The notes beneath the pieces are model-generated. The model was not told where the DNA came from, searched no databases, and was given only the letters and a program-made list of their open reading frames with translations. Positions 19,317 to 29,092 of a stretch of DNA of 64,000 nucleotides are shown piece after piece. Position 1 is the stretch's first letter. The number at the start of each line of letters is the position of its first letter. A program made the translations under genes and the position numbers. Source of the stretch: Rhodothermales bacterium (lineage in GTDB: Bacteria; Bacteroidota; Rhodothermia; Rhodothermales; JABDKH01); the NCBI GenBank assembly GCA_013002165.1, contig JABDKO010000220.1:1-64000 (forward strand), written 5' to 3'.

Positions 19317-19415
19317 GGGGGCCGCCACTCCTCCTCCCCGGTTTCAACTTAATCACAAAAGTGCGAACTGCGCCAATGATAAAGTGCTAGACAAACTCTA
19401 GATATTTCCCTAGGA
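19317..19415. repeat. 99-bp dispersed intergenic repeat, copy A
   Basis: This segment matches 26335-26433 at 90 of 99 positions with no gaps. It contains CTAGA-5-TCTAG, a small palindromic stem, and begins with a G-run and a CT-rich stretch. It lies in the 300-base gap between the terminator at 19.28 kb and the end of gyrA. No frame in it looks coding. The rest of the gap (19416-19583) shows nothing recognisable. Confidence 0.8.
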
Positions 19416-19583
19416 ATCTGCCCCGCGTACCGCATTCCCTGGATCAACGGCAGCGAGTCAGGCATTCGGCAACTGGGGCCGACACTTCTCATCCGCGCTG
19501 AATCGACGGCAGACAGGCTTCTCTCAGACTATCCGCTAAGCCGAACATGCCTGTAGCTATCCAAAGAGAACGGAGCTCCTTAC

Positions 19584-22178
19584 CTACGCCGATGGCGAGA
19601 CGTCAGGCGGCTCAGTTGCTGCACCATCCGATGATATAGCAGCATCCGCCTCGTCGTCTTTTTCCTCCACCACGCGCGTTACATCAGCGATAGCATCATC
19701 TCCTTTCAGCTTGATCAGTCGCACACCCTGGGTATTTCGACCAAGCATGCTGATTCCGCCGACATTGATCCGTATCAGAATCCCCGCTTCGGTAACAATC
19801 ATGAGGTCGTCAGTGGGAAGGACCCCTTTGATGGAAACAAGATCTCCTGTGCGCGACGTTGTCTTCATCGTAATAATACCCATGCCGCCACGGCTCTGTA
19901 CACGGTAGTCGTCCAAAGCCGTCCTCTTCCCGTAGCCATTCGAGCTGATGGCAAGCACGCTGCGCTCCTCTCCCTCTACAACTATCATCCCGACAACCAC
20001 ATCCTTCGGGCCAAGCTTGATGCCTCGAACACCCTGTGTATTTCGGCCCATCGAACGAACATCACCTTCCTTGAAACGAATGGACTTGCCACTGGATGAT
20101 GCCAGTACAATGTCCGTGCTTCCATTGGTCAGATGAGCTTCGTACAACTCGTCTCCATCATTGACAGATATAGCAATGATACCGTCCGATCGTGGGCGGC
20201 TGAATGCTTCGAGGCTCGTTTTCTTCACCTGTCCACGTCGGGTCGACATGAACACGAAGTGATTGTTCAAAAACTCCTCACTGCGGAAATCATCTTTCGC
20301 CACCGCTAGCACGGCACGAACTCGATCTTGCGGTCCAATCTGGATAATATTCCGGATGGAACGACCCTTGGAGGTTCGACTTCCTTCGGGGATTTCATAC
20401 ACGCGTACCCAGTAGCACTTACCCTTATCTGTAAAAAACAGCAGGTAGTCATGGTTGTGCGATGCGAACAGATGCTCGATGTAATCCTCATCGCGCATAC
20501 CGGTCCCCCGAGAGCCTTTACCGCCGCGTCCTTGCTGGCGGTACTCGGACACATCAGTACGCTTGATGAGGCCCTGGTGCGTTATCGTGACAACCATATG
20601 GTCATCTTCGACCAGATCCTCATAGATGATGTCCCCGCCGCCTGTGTAATCGATTTCCGTTCGACGCTCATCCCCGTACTTCTCACTGATCTCCATGAGT
20701 TCATCCTTGATGATGGTCATCCGAATAGACTCATCGCCCAGGATTTCTTGAAGTCGCGTTATCAGCGCCATTACTTCCTTGTACTCATCTTCGATCTTTT
20801 GCCGTTCGAGGCCGGTGAGACGACTCAACCGCATGTCAAGAATTGCCTTCGCCTGGATTTCTGATAGCTGAAACATCGAGTTGCCATGCGTCGGCAAATC
20901 AAGACGCTCCAATTGATCAACAGTGAGCCTGGCTGGGAGGACTCCCTTCATCAGATTCTCTCTAGCAGAATCTGTATCCGGCGAGTTGCGGATGATCGTA
21001 ATGACCGCGTCAAGATGATCCAGCGCTATCGTCAGACCCTCGAGGATATGCGCGCGCTCTTCGGCCTTACGAAGGTCATACTGGGTCCGGCGAGTTACGA
21101 TCTCATGCCGATGCTCGACGTAATACTGGACGGCTTCTTTCAGATTCAGCGTCCGCGGTCGGCCGTTTACGAGGGCAACGAAGTTAACGCCGAATGTCTG
21201 CTGGCACTGAGTGTACTTGTACAACTGATTCTGCACGACAGCGGAAACAGCGTCCCGTCGCAGCTCGATGACAATGCGCATTCCGTCACGGTCGCTTTCG
21301 TCCCGAAGGTCGGAGATGCCGTCAATTTTCTTGTCCCGCGCAAGCAGCGCAATCTTTTCTATCAGGTAACTCTTGTTTACCTGGTAGGGGATCTCGGTTA
21401 TGATCAAGGCGATGCGACCTGACTTTCGCTCCTCTTCCTCGATCTTTGCGCGCATCACAACACGTCCGCGGCCGGTATGATACGCGAGCCTGACGCCCGA
21501 GTGGCCATATATTATTCCAGCAGTCGGAAAGTCCGGCGCAGGGATATGCTGGATGAGATCGTCAATTGAAATCTCCGGATCATCGACATAGGCGAGGATA
21601 CCCGAGATAACTTCCTTCAGATTGTGAGGCGGAATCTTCGTTGCCATCCCCACGGCGATTCCATCCGTGCCGTTTACGAGCAGGTTCGGGAAAGCGGACG
21701 GCATCACGATCGGTTCTTGAAGCGAACCGTCGAAATTGTCCTGATAGTCTACCGTCTCTTTGTTGATGTCTCGAAGCATTTCCTCGGCAAGCCGGGTCAT
21801 GCGTGCCTCTGTATACCGCATTGCGGCCGCCGAGTCACCATCAACCGAACCGAAGTTTCCCTGGCCGTCGACAAGGGGATAGCGCATTGAGAAACTCTGC
21901 GCCATTCTTACCATCGTATCATACACAGCGGTATCGCCGTGTGGGTGGTACTTACCGAGAACCTCACCAACGATTCGAGCACTCTTTTTGTAGCTGGCTC
22001 CGGCAGTCATACCGAGCTCGCTCATTCCATACAAGACACGACGATGGACCGGCTTCAGTCCATCGCGAACATCGGGAAGGGCCCGGCCAACAATTACCGA
22101 CATCGAGTAGTCGATATACGAGGACTTCATTTCGTCCTCAATGTTGATCGGAATTACCCTGAGATTATCAGCTTCCAT
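19584..22178 (-). CDS. gyrA: DNA gyrase subunit A
   Basis: 864 residues. The catalytic tyrosine is Tyr122 in AAMRYTE, and the quinolone-determining loop reads [10 protein letters not shown], with Thr at the place of E. coli Ser83 and Asp87 kept. The C-terminal wrapping domain has a GyrA box, QGRGGKG (about residue 555), which separates it from ParC. With GyrB it introduces negative supercoils. It ends in an acidic tail ([15 protein letters not shown]). gyrB is not in the window. Confidence 0.96.
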   Translation of the reverse strand: MEADNLRVIPINIEDEMKSSYIDYSMSVIVGRALPDVRDGLKPVHRRVLYGMSELGMTAGASYKKSARIVGEVLGKYHPHGDTAVYDTMVRMAQSFSMRYPLVDGQGNFGSVDGDSAAAMRYTEARMTRLAEEMLRDINKETVDYQDNFDGSLQEPIVMPSAFPNLLVNGTDGIAVGMATKIPPHNLKEVISGILAYVDDPEISIDDLIQHIPAPDFPTAGIIYGHSGVRLAYHTGRGRVVMRAKIEEEERKSGRIALIITEIPYQVNKSYLIEKIALLARDKKIDGISDLRDESDRDGMRIVIELRRDAVSAVVQNQLYKYTQCQQTFGVNFVALVNGRPRTLNLKEAVQYYVEHRHEIVTRRTQYDLRKAEERAHILEGLTIALDHLDAVITIIRNSPDTDSARENLMKGVLPARLTVDQLERLDLPTHGNSMFQLSEIQAKAILDMRLSRLTGLERQKIEDEYKEVMALITRLQEILGDESIRMTIIKDELMEISEKYGDERRTEIDYTGGGDIIYEDLVEDDHMVVTITHQGLIKRTDVSEYRQQGRGGKGSRGTGMRDEDYIEHLFASHNHDYLLFFTDKGKCYWVRVYEIPEGSRTSKGRSIRNIIQIGPQDRVRAVLAVAKDDFRSEEFLNNHFVFMSTRRGQVKKTSLEAFSRPRSDGIIAISVNDGDELYEAHLTNGSTDIVLASSSGKSIRFKEGDVRSMGRNTQGVRGIKLGPKDVVVGMIVVEGEERSVLAISSNGYGKRTALDDYRVQSRGGMGIITMKTTSRTGDLVSIKGVLPTDDLMIVTEAGILIRINVGGISMLGRNTQGVRLIKLKGDDAIADVTRVVEEKDDEADAAISSDGAATEPPDVSPSA

Positions 22179-22557
22179 GCGATACTATGCCTGCCTGACA
22201 GTGGAAAATGCTCATGCGCATCACGTCAAAATTGTCTGCGCATGGATAGGTGGGTCTGGTCGAAACCGGGACTATCGAGACTTGACTGGAATATAGTCTT
22301 AAATGGCCAAAATCGCTATAAATGACGGCAATAATGCTGATTTTGAGCGGCTATTCACGGGTTCTCTAACAACCGCATGACCACTCCGGTACATCACCGG
22401 CAGGTGTTTCACAGAATACCCGTCGGCAGCGGTGTTTTTACCCACAATCCACATAGCGATGACACTATACATGACCGAGCCGAAACCGTCTGAATCGCAG
22501 CCATAATCTTGTATCTTGTTAGTTCTGCATACCCTTCATTTTTTCGAGCAAAGTACT
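22179..22557. other. Intergenic region between divergent gyrA and S46 peptidase
   Basis: About 380 bases without a convincing gene. It must hold promoters for both flanking genes. A TATCTTG word near 22512-22518 resembles the -7 element used by Bacteroidota sigma factors (TAnnTTTG) but is not an exact match. I see no repeat or RNA structure here. Confidence 0.4.
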
Positions 22558-24717
22558 ATGAGTCGCTTTCTTAGGAATCTATCGTTCATCCTGCCCATCG
22601 TCCTGCTATCTGCCGGCCTGTGCACCGCACAAGAGGCAGCAGTAAAAGCCGGGAAATATGACAACGGCAAGATGTGGACGTTTGACTATCCGCCCACAGA
22701 ATTTATTTCAGAGACATACGGATTTACGCCTGACAATGGCTGGTTTGAAAAGGCACGTCTGGGCTCACTTCGGTTGCCGAACTGTACAGCCTCATTTGTT
22801 TCTCCTCACGGTCTGGTAATGACCAACCATCACTGTGGTCGCGGTTCTGTCGCGCAGGTAGCTATGGATGGGGAGGACTTGCTCAACGACGGCTTCGTAT
22901 CCTCGTCGCTCGATGAAGAACGTGCTGTACCGGGACTGTATGTTGATCAGCTTGTGGCAATCCAGGATGTAACGGACGAGGTGTTCGCTGCAGTAGAGGA
23001 TGCTGAAACTGACGCGGAGAAAGCATCTGCACGTCAGGAGGCTATTGCCGCCATTACGAATCGAATCACCGATGCGGCGGGAGGAGCAGATGCCGGTTTC
23101 GTCGCTCAGGTAATAAACCTGTACAACGGAGGAAGGTATTCAGCATACACGTTCAGGCGATACTCGGATGTTCGCCTGGTCATGGCTCCGGAACTACAGC
23201 TGGGGTATTTCGGCGGTGATACCGACAACTTTACCTATCCCCGATATGCCCTCGACATGACGTACTTCCGCGTCTATGAAAATGACGAACCATTCGAGCC
23301 TGAGTATTTCTTCCAGTGGAGTAAGGAGGGGGCGTCATTGGGAGATGCAGTGTTCGTTATCGGTAATCCGGGCTCTACGCTCCGCCTCGAAACGATGGCA
23401 CAATTGGAGTGGAGACGGGATGTCCAGGAGAAAGCAATCGTCGATCTTCTAAACTCCAGGATTGGTTCGCTCATGAGTTACTATGAGGATAATCCATCTC
23501 CTGCTTTGCTGAATCAGATCTTTGGTCTCCGAAACGCACAGAAGCTCTATACGGGACGTGTAAAAGGATTGAACGATATGGTCATAATGGCCAAACGAGC
23601 GGATACGGAGCGCCAGTTCCTTTCCGACATGGATGCAAAGTTCGCGAACATGGATGCCGACGTGCAGGTCCCGTATCTCACCGTCATCAATGACCTTGCG
23701 AATATCGTCGAACAAAAACGCGAATTCGCGGCTGAGTTCGCTGCGTTTATCGCCATGCAGCCAGGGGGCAACCTGTCATCGGCAACACTCGGCCGTGCCT
23801 CAGTGGGCCGGGCATACCTGAACCAGAAAGATGCCGGTGCGACTGCCGAGCAACTTCAACCATATGTCGACCAGATGTCATCAATGACACAGGATCCGAC
23901 GATCGACAAACTATTTCTGGCAAACAGGCTGGCGGATTTCAAGGCAAGTTTCGGAGATGATGACCCTATTGTGCAGGGAATCATGAAAGGGATGTCTCCC
24001 GCCGAGGTTGCCGAGTCGATCACGTCAAATTCGGTTTTCAGCGACGCCGCGAAACTTATGGAAGCCATGGAAAACGATGGTATTCCAGCTGACGATCCCG
24101 CACTGGGAGTTGCGAACATGATTGCGGACAGACTTCAAGCATTCCAGAGTGCGTTCGCAGGTCTGGGCGCTCAGGAAACAGAGCTAAACGCTCAGCATGG
24201 CCGGGCAAGATTCGAGATCTATGGAACGGAACGTCCACCGGATGCCACGTTCTCTCTGCGAATCGCTGACGGCGTAGTTAGCCCGTACGAGTACAATGGG
24301 ACTGAAGCACCACCGTTTACAACATTCTTCGGGCTGTATAACAGATACCACGCTCACATGGCATCAGAGGATGGAGCTGAGTGGGTCCTGCCGGAACGCT
24401 GGTTAAACCCTCCAGCGACTTTCGATATGTCGACGAAACTGAATCTGGTTTCGACAAATGATATTATTGGCGGAAACTCCGGATCGCCGCTCCTGAATAA
24501 GGATCTTGAAGTAGTCGGCCTGATCTTCGACGGTAACATTGAGTCGCTACCTTCGGCATTTATTTACCAGACTGAAGTAGCCCGTGCGGTGAGTGTTGAT
24601 GTACGCGGAATGCGCGAAGCGCTTGACGAAATCTATGACGTCGATAGAATTGTGCTCGAGCTTGATGAGGGAGTTCTGGTGGCAACCGAGGCCGAGGCAG
24701 ACGCCAGACAGAACTAG
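22558..24717 (+). CDS. S46-family dipeptidyl-peptidase
   Basis: About 719 residues from the ATG at 22558, which begins a signal peptide (LPIVLLSAGLCTAQ); the frame extends 14 codons upstream without signal character. The catalytic histidine is in MTNHHCG (about residue 86) and the serine in GGNSGSPLLN (about residue 640). These are the S46 (DPP7/DPP11) motifs. The nearby FDGN has Gly where DPP11 enzymes are thought to carry Arg, which would favour hydrophobic P1 residues (DPP7 type); that point is from memory of the family. It removes dipeptides from oligopeptides in the periplasm. Confidence 0.9.
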   Translation: MSRFLRNLSFILPIVLLSAGLCTAQEAAVKAGKYDNGKMWTFDYPPTEFISETYGFTPDNGWFEKARLGSLRLPNCTASFVSPHGLVMTNHHCGRGSVAQVAMDGEDLLNDGFVSSSLDEERAVPGLYVDQLVAIQDVTDEVFAAVEDAETDAEKASARQEAIAAITNRITDAAGGADAGFVAQVINLYNGGRYSAYTFRRYSDVRLVMAPELQLGYFGGDTDNFTYPRYALDMTYFRVYENDEPFEPEYFFQWSKEGASLGDAVFVIGNPGSTLRLETMAQLEWRRDVQEKAIVDLLNSRIGSLMSYYEDNPSPALLNQIFGLRNAQKLYTGRVKGLNDMVIMAKRADTERQFLSDMDAKFANMDADVQVPYLTVINDLANIVEQKREFAAEFAAFIAMQPGGNLSSATLGRASVGRAYLNQKDAGATAEQLQPYVDQMSSMTQDPTIDKLFLANRLADFKASFGDDDPIVQGIMKGMSPAEVAESITSNSVFSDAAKLMEAMENDGIPADDPALGVANMIADRLQAFQSAFAGLGAQETELNAQHGRARFEIYGTERPPDATFSLRIADGVVSPYEYNGTEAPPFTTFFGLYNRYHAHMASEDGAEWVLPERWLNPPATFDMSTKLNLVSTNDIIGGNSGSPLLNKDLEVVGLIFDGNIESLPSAFIYQTEVARAVSVDVRGMREALDEIYDVDRIVLELDEGVLVATEAEADARQN

Positions 24718-24748
24718 TATTCTCAACCATACGCCAGTGCCAGGTATT

Positions 24749-24784
24749 GAACGCACTATCCTGACGGGTAGTGCGTTCTTTTTT
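24749..24784 (+). terminator. Rho-independent terminator after the S46 peptidase
   Basis: A 10-bp perfect stem (GAACGCACTA with TAGTGCGTTC) and a 10-base loop are followed by six T residues. It lies about 30 bases after the stop codon. Confidence 0.88.
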
Positions 24785-24917
24785 CCTGAACATCAGGGCT
24801 TTGCTTTGCGGTTACTTTGTGATTTGAAAGATGAGTCCCGAATTATCGATATTGGTCTCGCGTAGACCTTGATTGGTCACCTCCCCAAAGTCAAAATTAA
24901 GTCAACATAACAGCATT

Positions 24918-26210
24918 ATGTACGTCAAGCGTTTTTCATTGCTGGCAGCCGCGGCCGCCACGGTCGTACTATGTACCGCGCCTCGCATTTCGGCGCAGGA
25001 TATATCGGCAACCGTGCTGCATGCCGATAGAGTCTTCGACGGGTTAAAAATGTACGATGACTGGGTCGTCGTTGTATCCGGTAACAGGATTGTTGATGCG
25101 GGACCTGTGTCTTCAGTCAGTATCCCCGAAGACGCAGACATGCTCAGGTTTGAGGGAGCAACTTTGCTGCCCGGTCTGATAGATGCTCACTCACACCTTC
25201 TGCTCCATCCATACAACGAGACATCCTGGAATGATCAGGTTCTTAAGGAGTCATTCGCCGAGCGCGCAATACGAGCTGGTGTCCACGCAGGAAATACGCT
25301 GCGAGCTGGATTCACATCGCTGCGCGATCTTGGCTCGGAAGGTGCCGGCTATGTAGATGTCGGCGTCAAACAGGCCATCGAAAAAGGGGTCATCCCCGGA
25401 CCGCGACTGATCGTCTCCGGAAAGGCCATCGTCGCGACAGGCAGCTATGGACCCAAAGGATTTGCAGAACATGTCCATGTACCTCTAGGTGCTGAAGAAG
25501 CTGACGGGCTGGAGGGTATTCAGCGGGAGGTACGAGATCAGATTGGCAACGGTGCTGACTTCATCAAGGTGTACGCCGACTATCGTTGGGGACCCAATGG
25601 AGAGGCGCGTCCGACTTTCTCGATCGAGGAGCTGCAGCAAGCGGTCGCAACTGCTGGATCATCCGGTCGGACGGTGGTCGCTCATGCCAGCACTGCCGAG
25701 GCCATGCGAAGGGCAACGATTGCCGGTGTGGAATCTATTGAGCATGGTGACGGAGGGACCCCGGAGGTTTTTCAGATGATGGCGGAGGCTGGAGTCATTT
25801 TGTGTCCGACTATTGCAGCGGGTCATGCGATTATGCAGTATGGAGGATGGGACCCCGGGACCGATTCCGACCCTGAACGAATCGTTCGCAAGAAGCAAAG
25901 TATCGAGGATGCGCTTGAGGCTGGTGTAACCCTGTGCAATGGCAGTGATGTCGGTGTCTTCTCGCACGGAGACAACCCGCGCGAGCTTGAATTGATGGTC
26001 GACTATGGAGTAAGTCCACTTGGAGCGCTGACTGCAGCGACGTCGGTGAATGCGAAACTAATGCACATGGAAGATGCCGTAGGTAGAGTCCAGACAGGCT
26101 TTCTCGCTGATATCGTCATTGTCGATGGCAACCCGGCCGAAGCGATCTCTGACATCCGAAACGTCGTTCTGGTCATGAAAGATGGTGAAATTGTCGTCGG
26201 TCCGCGGTGA
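24918..26210 (+). CDS. Exported metal-dependent amidohydrolase (imidazolonepropionase/prolidase-like)
   Basis: 430 residues from the ATG at 24918, chosen because it begins a signal peptide (LLAAAAATVVLCTAPRISAQ). Metal ligands are visible in DAHSHLLLHP, in KVYAD (the lysine position), in VAHAS, in IEHGDG and in NGSDVG. This is the amidohydrolase superfamily subgroup that includes Xaa-Pro dipeptidases and imidazolonepropionase-like proteins. Its substrate cannot be fixed from sequence. It follows an S46 peptidase, and a role in using dipeptides would fit. Confidence 0.85.
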   Translation: MYVKRFSLLAAAAATVVLCTAPRISAQDISATVLHADRVFDGLKMYDDWVVVVSGNRIVDAGPVSSVSIPEDADMLRFEGATLLPGLIDAHSHLLLHPYNETSWNDQVLKESFAERAIRAGVHAGNTLRAGFTSLRDLGSEGAGYVDVGVKQAIEKGVIPGPRLIVSGKAIVATGSYGPKGFAEHVHVPLGAEEADGLEGIQREVRDQIGNGADFIKVYADYRWGPNGEARPTFSIEELQQAVATAGSSGRTVVAHASTAEAMRRATIAGVESIEHGDGGTPEVFQMMAEAGVILCPTIAAGHAIMQYGGWDPGTDSDPERIVRKKQSIEDALEAGVTLCNGSDVGVFSHGDNPRELELMVDYGVSPLGALTAATSVNAKLMHMEDAVGRVQTGFLADIVIVDGNPAEAISDIRNVVLVMKDGEIVVGPR

Positions 26211-26334
26211 TCCGGGCCAGTTTTGAAGGAGCTACACTCGCGAGGATAATGGTCCGGACACGCTGCCGGCCACAACGGGGTTTCATGTACTCGATAGGGA
26301 CACGCTCACCGAGACCGTGCCCAGCCAATCGCAA

Positions 26335-26433
26335 GGGGGCCACCACTCCTCCTCCCCGGTAGCAACTTAATCAGAAAAGTGCGAACTCCGCCAATGACAA
26401 AGTGCTAGACAAACTCTAGATCTTTTTCTAGGA
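26335..26433. repeat. 99-bp dispersed intergenic repeat, copy B
   Basis: Ungapped match to 19317-19415 in the same orientation, with nine differences. The CTAGA-5-TCTAG palindrome is unchanged. It sits in the 286-base gap between the amidohydrolase and the end of the choice-of-anchor B gene. The bases after it (CGCTGGCGCTCAGGGTGACA, 26462-26481) are not shared with copy A. Confidence 0.8.
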
Positions 26434-26496
26434 TTGCAGCAAATCTCTTTGAATACCCTTCGCTGGCGCTCAGGGTGACAGACAAAAAGCCCCATC

Positions 26497-28875
26497 CTAC
26501 AAGTCGATGTCCCTCTTCCTGACGAGAAACAAACCCTCCGCCTGGCTGCTCACCGCTATCACGCCGCTCTTGAAGTAGGGATAGTTACTCCAGGACCCAC
26601 CGAATCCAAATGTGTCATCCGAGAACGGTGCCGTATCAAAATGACCGGACTCAACCGGATTGACGGGATCTGAGATATCGAGAATTCTGAGACCAGCCTG
26701 ATAATTCGATTGGTACATCAGATTGCCTTTGATGTACAGGTTATGATCGCTCGCACCCACGCTGTGTGTAAACTCCTTCACAAGGATCGGATCATCCAGA
26801 TCACTCACATCCCATATCAAGGTGCGCGTCTTGTCGACAATCTTGTTCATCTCATCGAGTTCGTCGTTCATGTAGAAGTAGTTCTGATCATCAGTCAACC
26901 ATCCCTGATGTGTATATGCTGTCTTCGGATAGGTAGCGACTGCGACTGTCTGTGGATTACTCTTATTCGTGACATCGGCGATGATGAACGCATTCCCGTT
27001 CGAGTTCAGGCAGATCTCGCGTCCTGTGTAGTCGGCATCAGGGCCACGATACATCACACATTGAGCATCATGCGTTCCGCCATAGTCCGGGTGTGTATAG
27101 CAACCGACAAAAATTGGATTCAACGGATCTCGGATATCCATCATATGAAGCTGCCCGCCGCAGCCCTCGCCGCCAGCGCGACTGCCGATAGCATATGCAA
27201 ATCCCGATTCTTCATTGATGATGATATTGTGGGAGCTGGCAATACCCGAGTAGTGAGCCGACTCCTGAAAGTCGACTGGCATGTCTGCCGGATCCACGTC
27301 CCGAAGTTGACCAAGATCGAAGATTTGCATCCCGTGATCGCGGGCACCGTCTGCGACGATAAACGCATGGTCCTTGTAGACCTTGATATCGCGCCACCAG
27401 CTGCCCGGAGTGCCAGCGGTTCTCATTAGCTGGCCAACCACCATCGGCTGCCCTGGATTACTAATATCGATGAATGATACGCCATCGGTTCTGCCGGCGA
27501 GTACATACTCCTTGCCGGTCTGTGAGTCTTCCCATCCCCAGATGTCGTTCAATGTAGCACCACGGTCATTTGCAAGGTCGCCCGTCGAGATCATCGAGAG
27601 CAGATCGACGTTGTCGCAGGGAAAGATGTCGTTGGCCATACCGTCTTCACACTCGACCATATCACCTGACATGGATTCAAATCTGTTTACGTCATTCTCG
27701 ACGGCAGCCACGAGTGCCCACTCGCCGGCGTCGTCACGTTCATAGATCGTTGCCCGGCCAGATTCAAAATCGGCACTGGGTGCTCCGACGGCGAGGATGT
27801 CGCCTTCGATCGCCAGACCGACTCCAAATCCTCGGCCTTTTTGATCTGCAGGAGCTTCGAGTTTTGAGTACGGCCCTTCAAGGTTGTCCGTGTTAAAGAT
27901 GAAAACACTTCCTCGGGCGCCTACCACAAGATCACTTCCAGAAATTGCGAGTCGGCCTCCAAATTGACCGGACTTGCTCTCGCCTTCAGCAGGTTCTGCC
28001 TCCTCGATCATGGCAATGCGATTCCACGTGGCACTTTCGTCTTTCTCATAGACGATCACTACTCCGTCCTGCTCGTGTCCGATCGCTCCTGCAAATAATC
28101 GTCCCTCGTGCACTACAACTGACCTACCCAGTTGCGCATTGTCCGACAGATCGTCGCTGCCCAGCTCTGCGACCAACTCGGGACTCTGATTATTGGAGAT
28201 ATCATAAACCAGTACACCTCCCTTGCCATCGTTTGATTGGGGCGTGCCGGCAAAGAGTAAATCGTCCTCCGATACGAGTGACCAGACTGGAGCATCAATA
28301 ACAGGTCCCATGTCGTGCCACGCGCCGTCCATCTCATGAACGTAATGCACAGATCCCGCTGCATCATCAGCATTGAAGGCGGTTACCATTACTGTGCTCC
28401 GGGCCAGGGTAATCGTCTGAGTCCGATAACCACCTCGGGCATAGGCACCTCCGAATTCAAAACCATCGGCCAGGCCTTCAGCCGGGCTCACTTTCGCCTG
28501 TTCGGTCCACTCGCCGTCCATGTGCTTGTAGAGATAGATGGCCTCAACGCCGGGGGCACCAACTATCATTCTATCACCGTGCACGAGGAGAGAGCGGCCA
28601 AATTCATCACCATGAGCACCATCAGAGGCACCGATTCTCCCGGTCTCTACCCATTGCCCCTGGGCGTTTCGTGCGTAACGGTAGACTTGCCCGGCCGGAT
28701 CAGAACCGGATGGCCAGCTTATCGGGGCCGACCCGATATAAACTTCTCCATCAGCAACAGCGATCGTTCCGCCGAAACCAAGCAGTGCACTCGTGTTGTC
28801 GGAGAATTTAGTCTGAGCAGTGGCTGGACTCGATGCGAGTATCAGTATGAGGGCAGAAAACAGGAAACGATGCAT
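26497..28875 (-). CDS. Exported choice-of-anchor B / LVIVD-repeat protein
   Basis: 792 residues with a signal peptide of about 20 residues (ILILASSPATAQ). The first half has FG-GAP/Kelch-like propeller repeats (DEFGRSLLVHGDRMIVGAPG, LAISGSDLVVGARG). The second half matches choice-of-anchor B proteins, with LVIVD repeats (VSFIDISNPGQP, LRILDISDPVNPVESGHFD) and NDIWGWEDSQTGKEYVLAGR. Related proteins carry different surface anchors; this one ends FLVRKRDIDL with no T9SS sorting domain. The function is unknown. Confidence 0.82.
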   Translation of the reverse strand: MHRFLFSALILILASSPATAQTKFSDNTSALLGFGGTIAVADGEVYIGSAPISWPSGSDPAGQVYRYARNAQGQWVETGRIGASDGAHGDEFGRSLLVHGDRMIVGAPGVEAIYLYKHMDGEWTEQAKVSPAEGLADGFEFGGAYARGGYRTQTITLARSTVMVTAFNADDAAGSVHYVHEMDGAWHDMGPVIDAPVWSLVSEDDLLFAGTPQSNDGKGGVLVYDISNNQSPELVAELGSDDLSDNAQLGRSVVVHEGRLFAGAIGHEQDGVVIVYEKDESATWNRIAMIEEAEPAEGESKSGQFGGRLAISGSDLVVGARGSVFIFNTDNLEGPYSKLEAPADQKGRGFGVGLAIEGDILAVGAPSADFESGRATIYERDDAGEWALVAAVENDVNRFESMSGDMVECEDGMANDIFPCDNVDLLSMISTGDLANDRGATLNDIWGWEDSQTGKEYVLAGRTDGVSFIDISNPGQPMVVGQLMRTAGTPGSWWRDIKVYKDHAFIVADGARDHGMQIFDLGQLRDVDPADMPVDFQESAHYSGIASSHNIIINEESGFAYAIGSRAGGEGCGGQLHMMDIRDPLNPIFVGCYTHPDYGGTHDAQCVMYRGPDADYTGREICLNSNGNAFIIADVTNKSNPQTVAVATYPKTAYTHQGWLTDDQNYFYMNDELDEMNKIVDKTRTLIWDVSDLDDPILVKEFTHSVGASDHNLYIKGNLMYQSNYQAGLRILDISDPVNPVESGHFDTAPFSDDTFGFGGSWSNYPYFKSGVIAVSSQAEGLFLVRKRDIDL

Positions 28876-28976
28876 AGCGGAAGCGCGATTGATAGGTATT
28901 GAACTGCGATTCCTGATAATACGAAACGATCGTCAGCAACTCGGCCTTTAACGAACCAATTTTTCGCCACGTCAGA

Positions 28977-29016
28977 ATCTTGAGATACAAGCACAGATGA
29001 GCCTGTATCTCAAGAT
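28977..29016. other. 13-bp perfect inverted repeat in the 217-base gap
   Basis: ATCTTGAGATACA and its exact complement are separated by 14 bases. The element lies about 100 bases upstream of the choice-of-anchor B gene and 77 bases past the end of the cytochrome gene (both minus strand). No T-run follows on either side, so it is not a typical terminator. It may be an operator or an mRNA processing site. Confidence 0.6.
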
Positions 29017-29092
29017 CGTTATCGGAAGGTATTATTATGCGTGCGTCCTTGCTCTTTGTGATCGAAGGCAGCCTGCCCAGCTCATAAAGCCG

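Noticed and set aside
20328-20864. Plus-strand frames inside gyrA (178 residues, also 20886-21422)
   Set aside because: They lie opposite a full-length gyrA and show no domain features.
26710-27429. Plus-strand frame of 239 residues opposite the choice-of-anchor B gene
   Set aside because: The minus-strand gene has a signal peptide and LVIVD repeats; the opposite frame has none and no start context.
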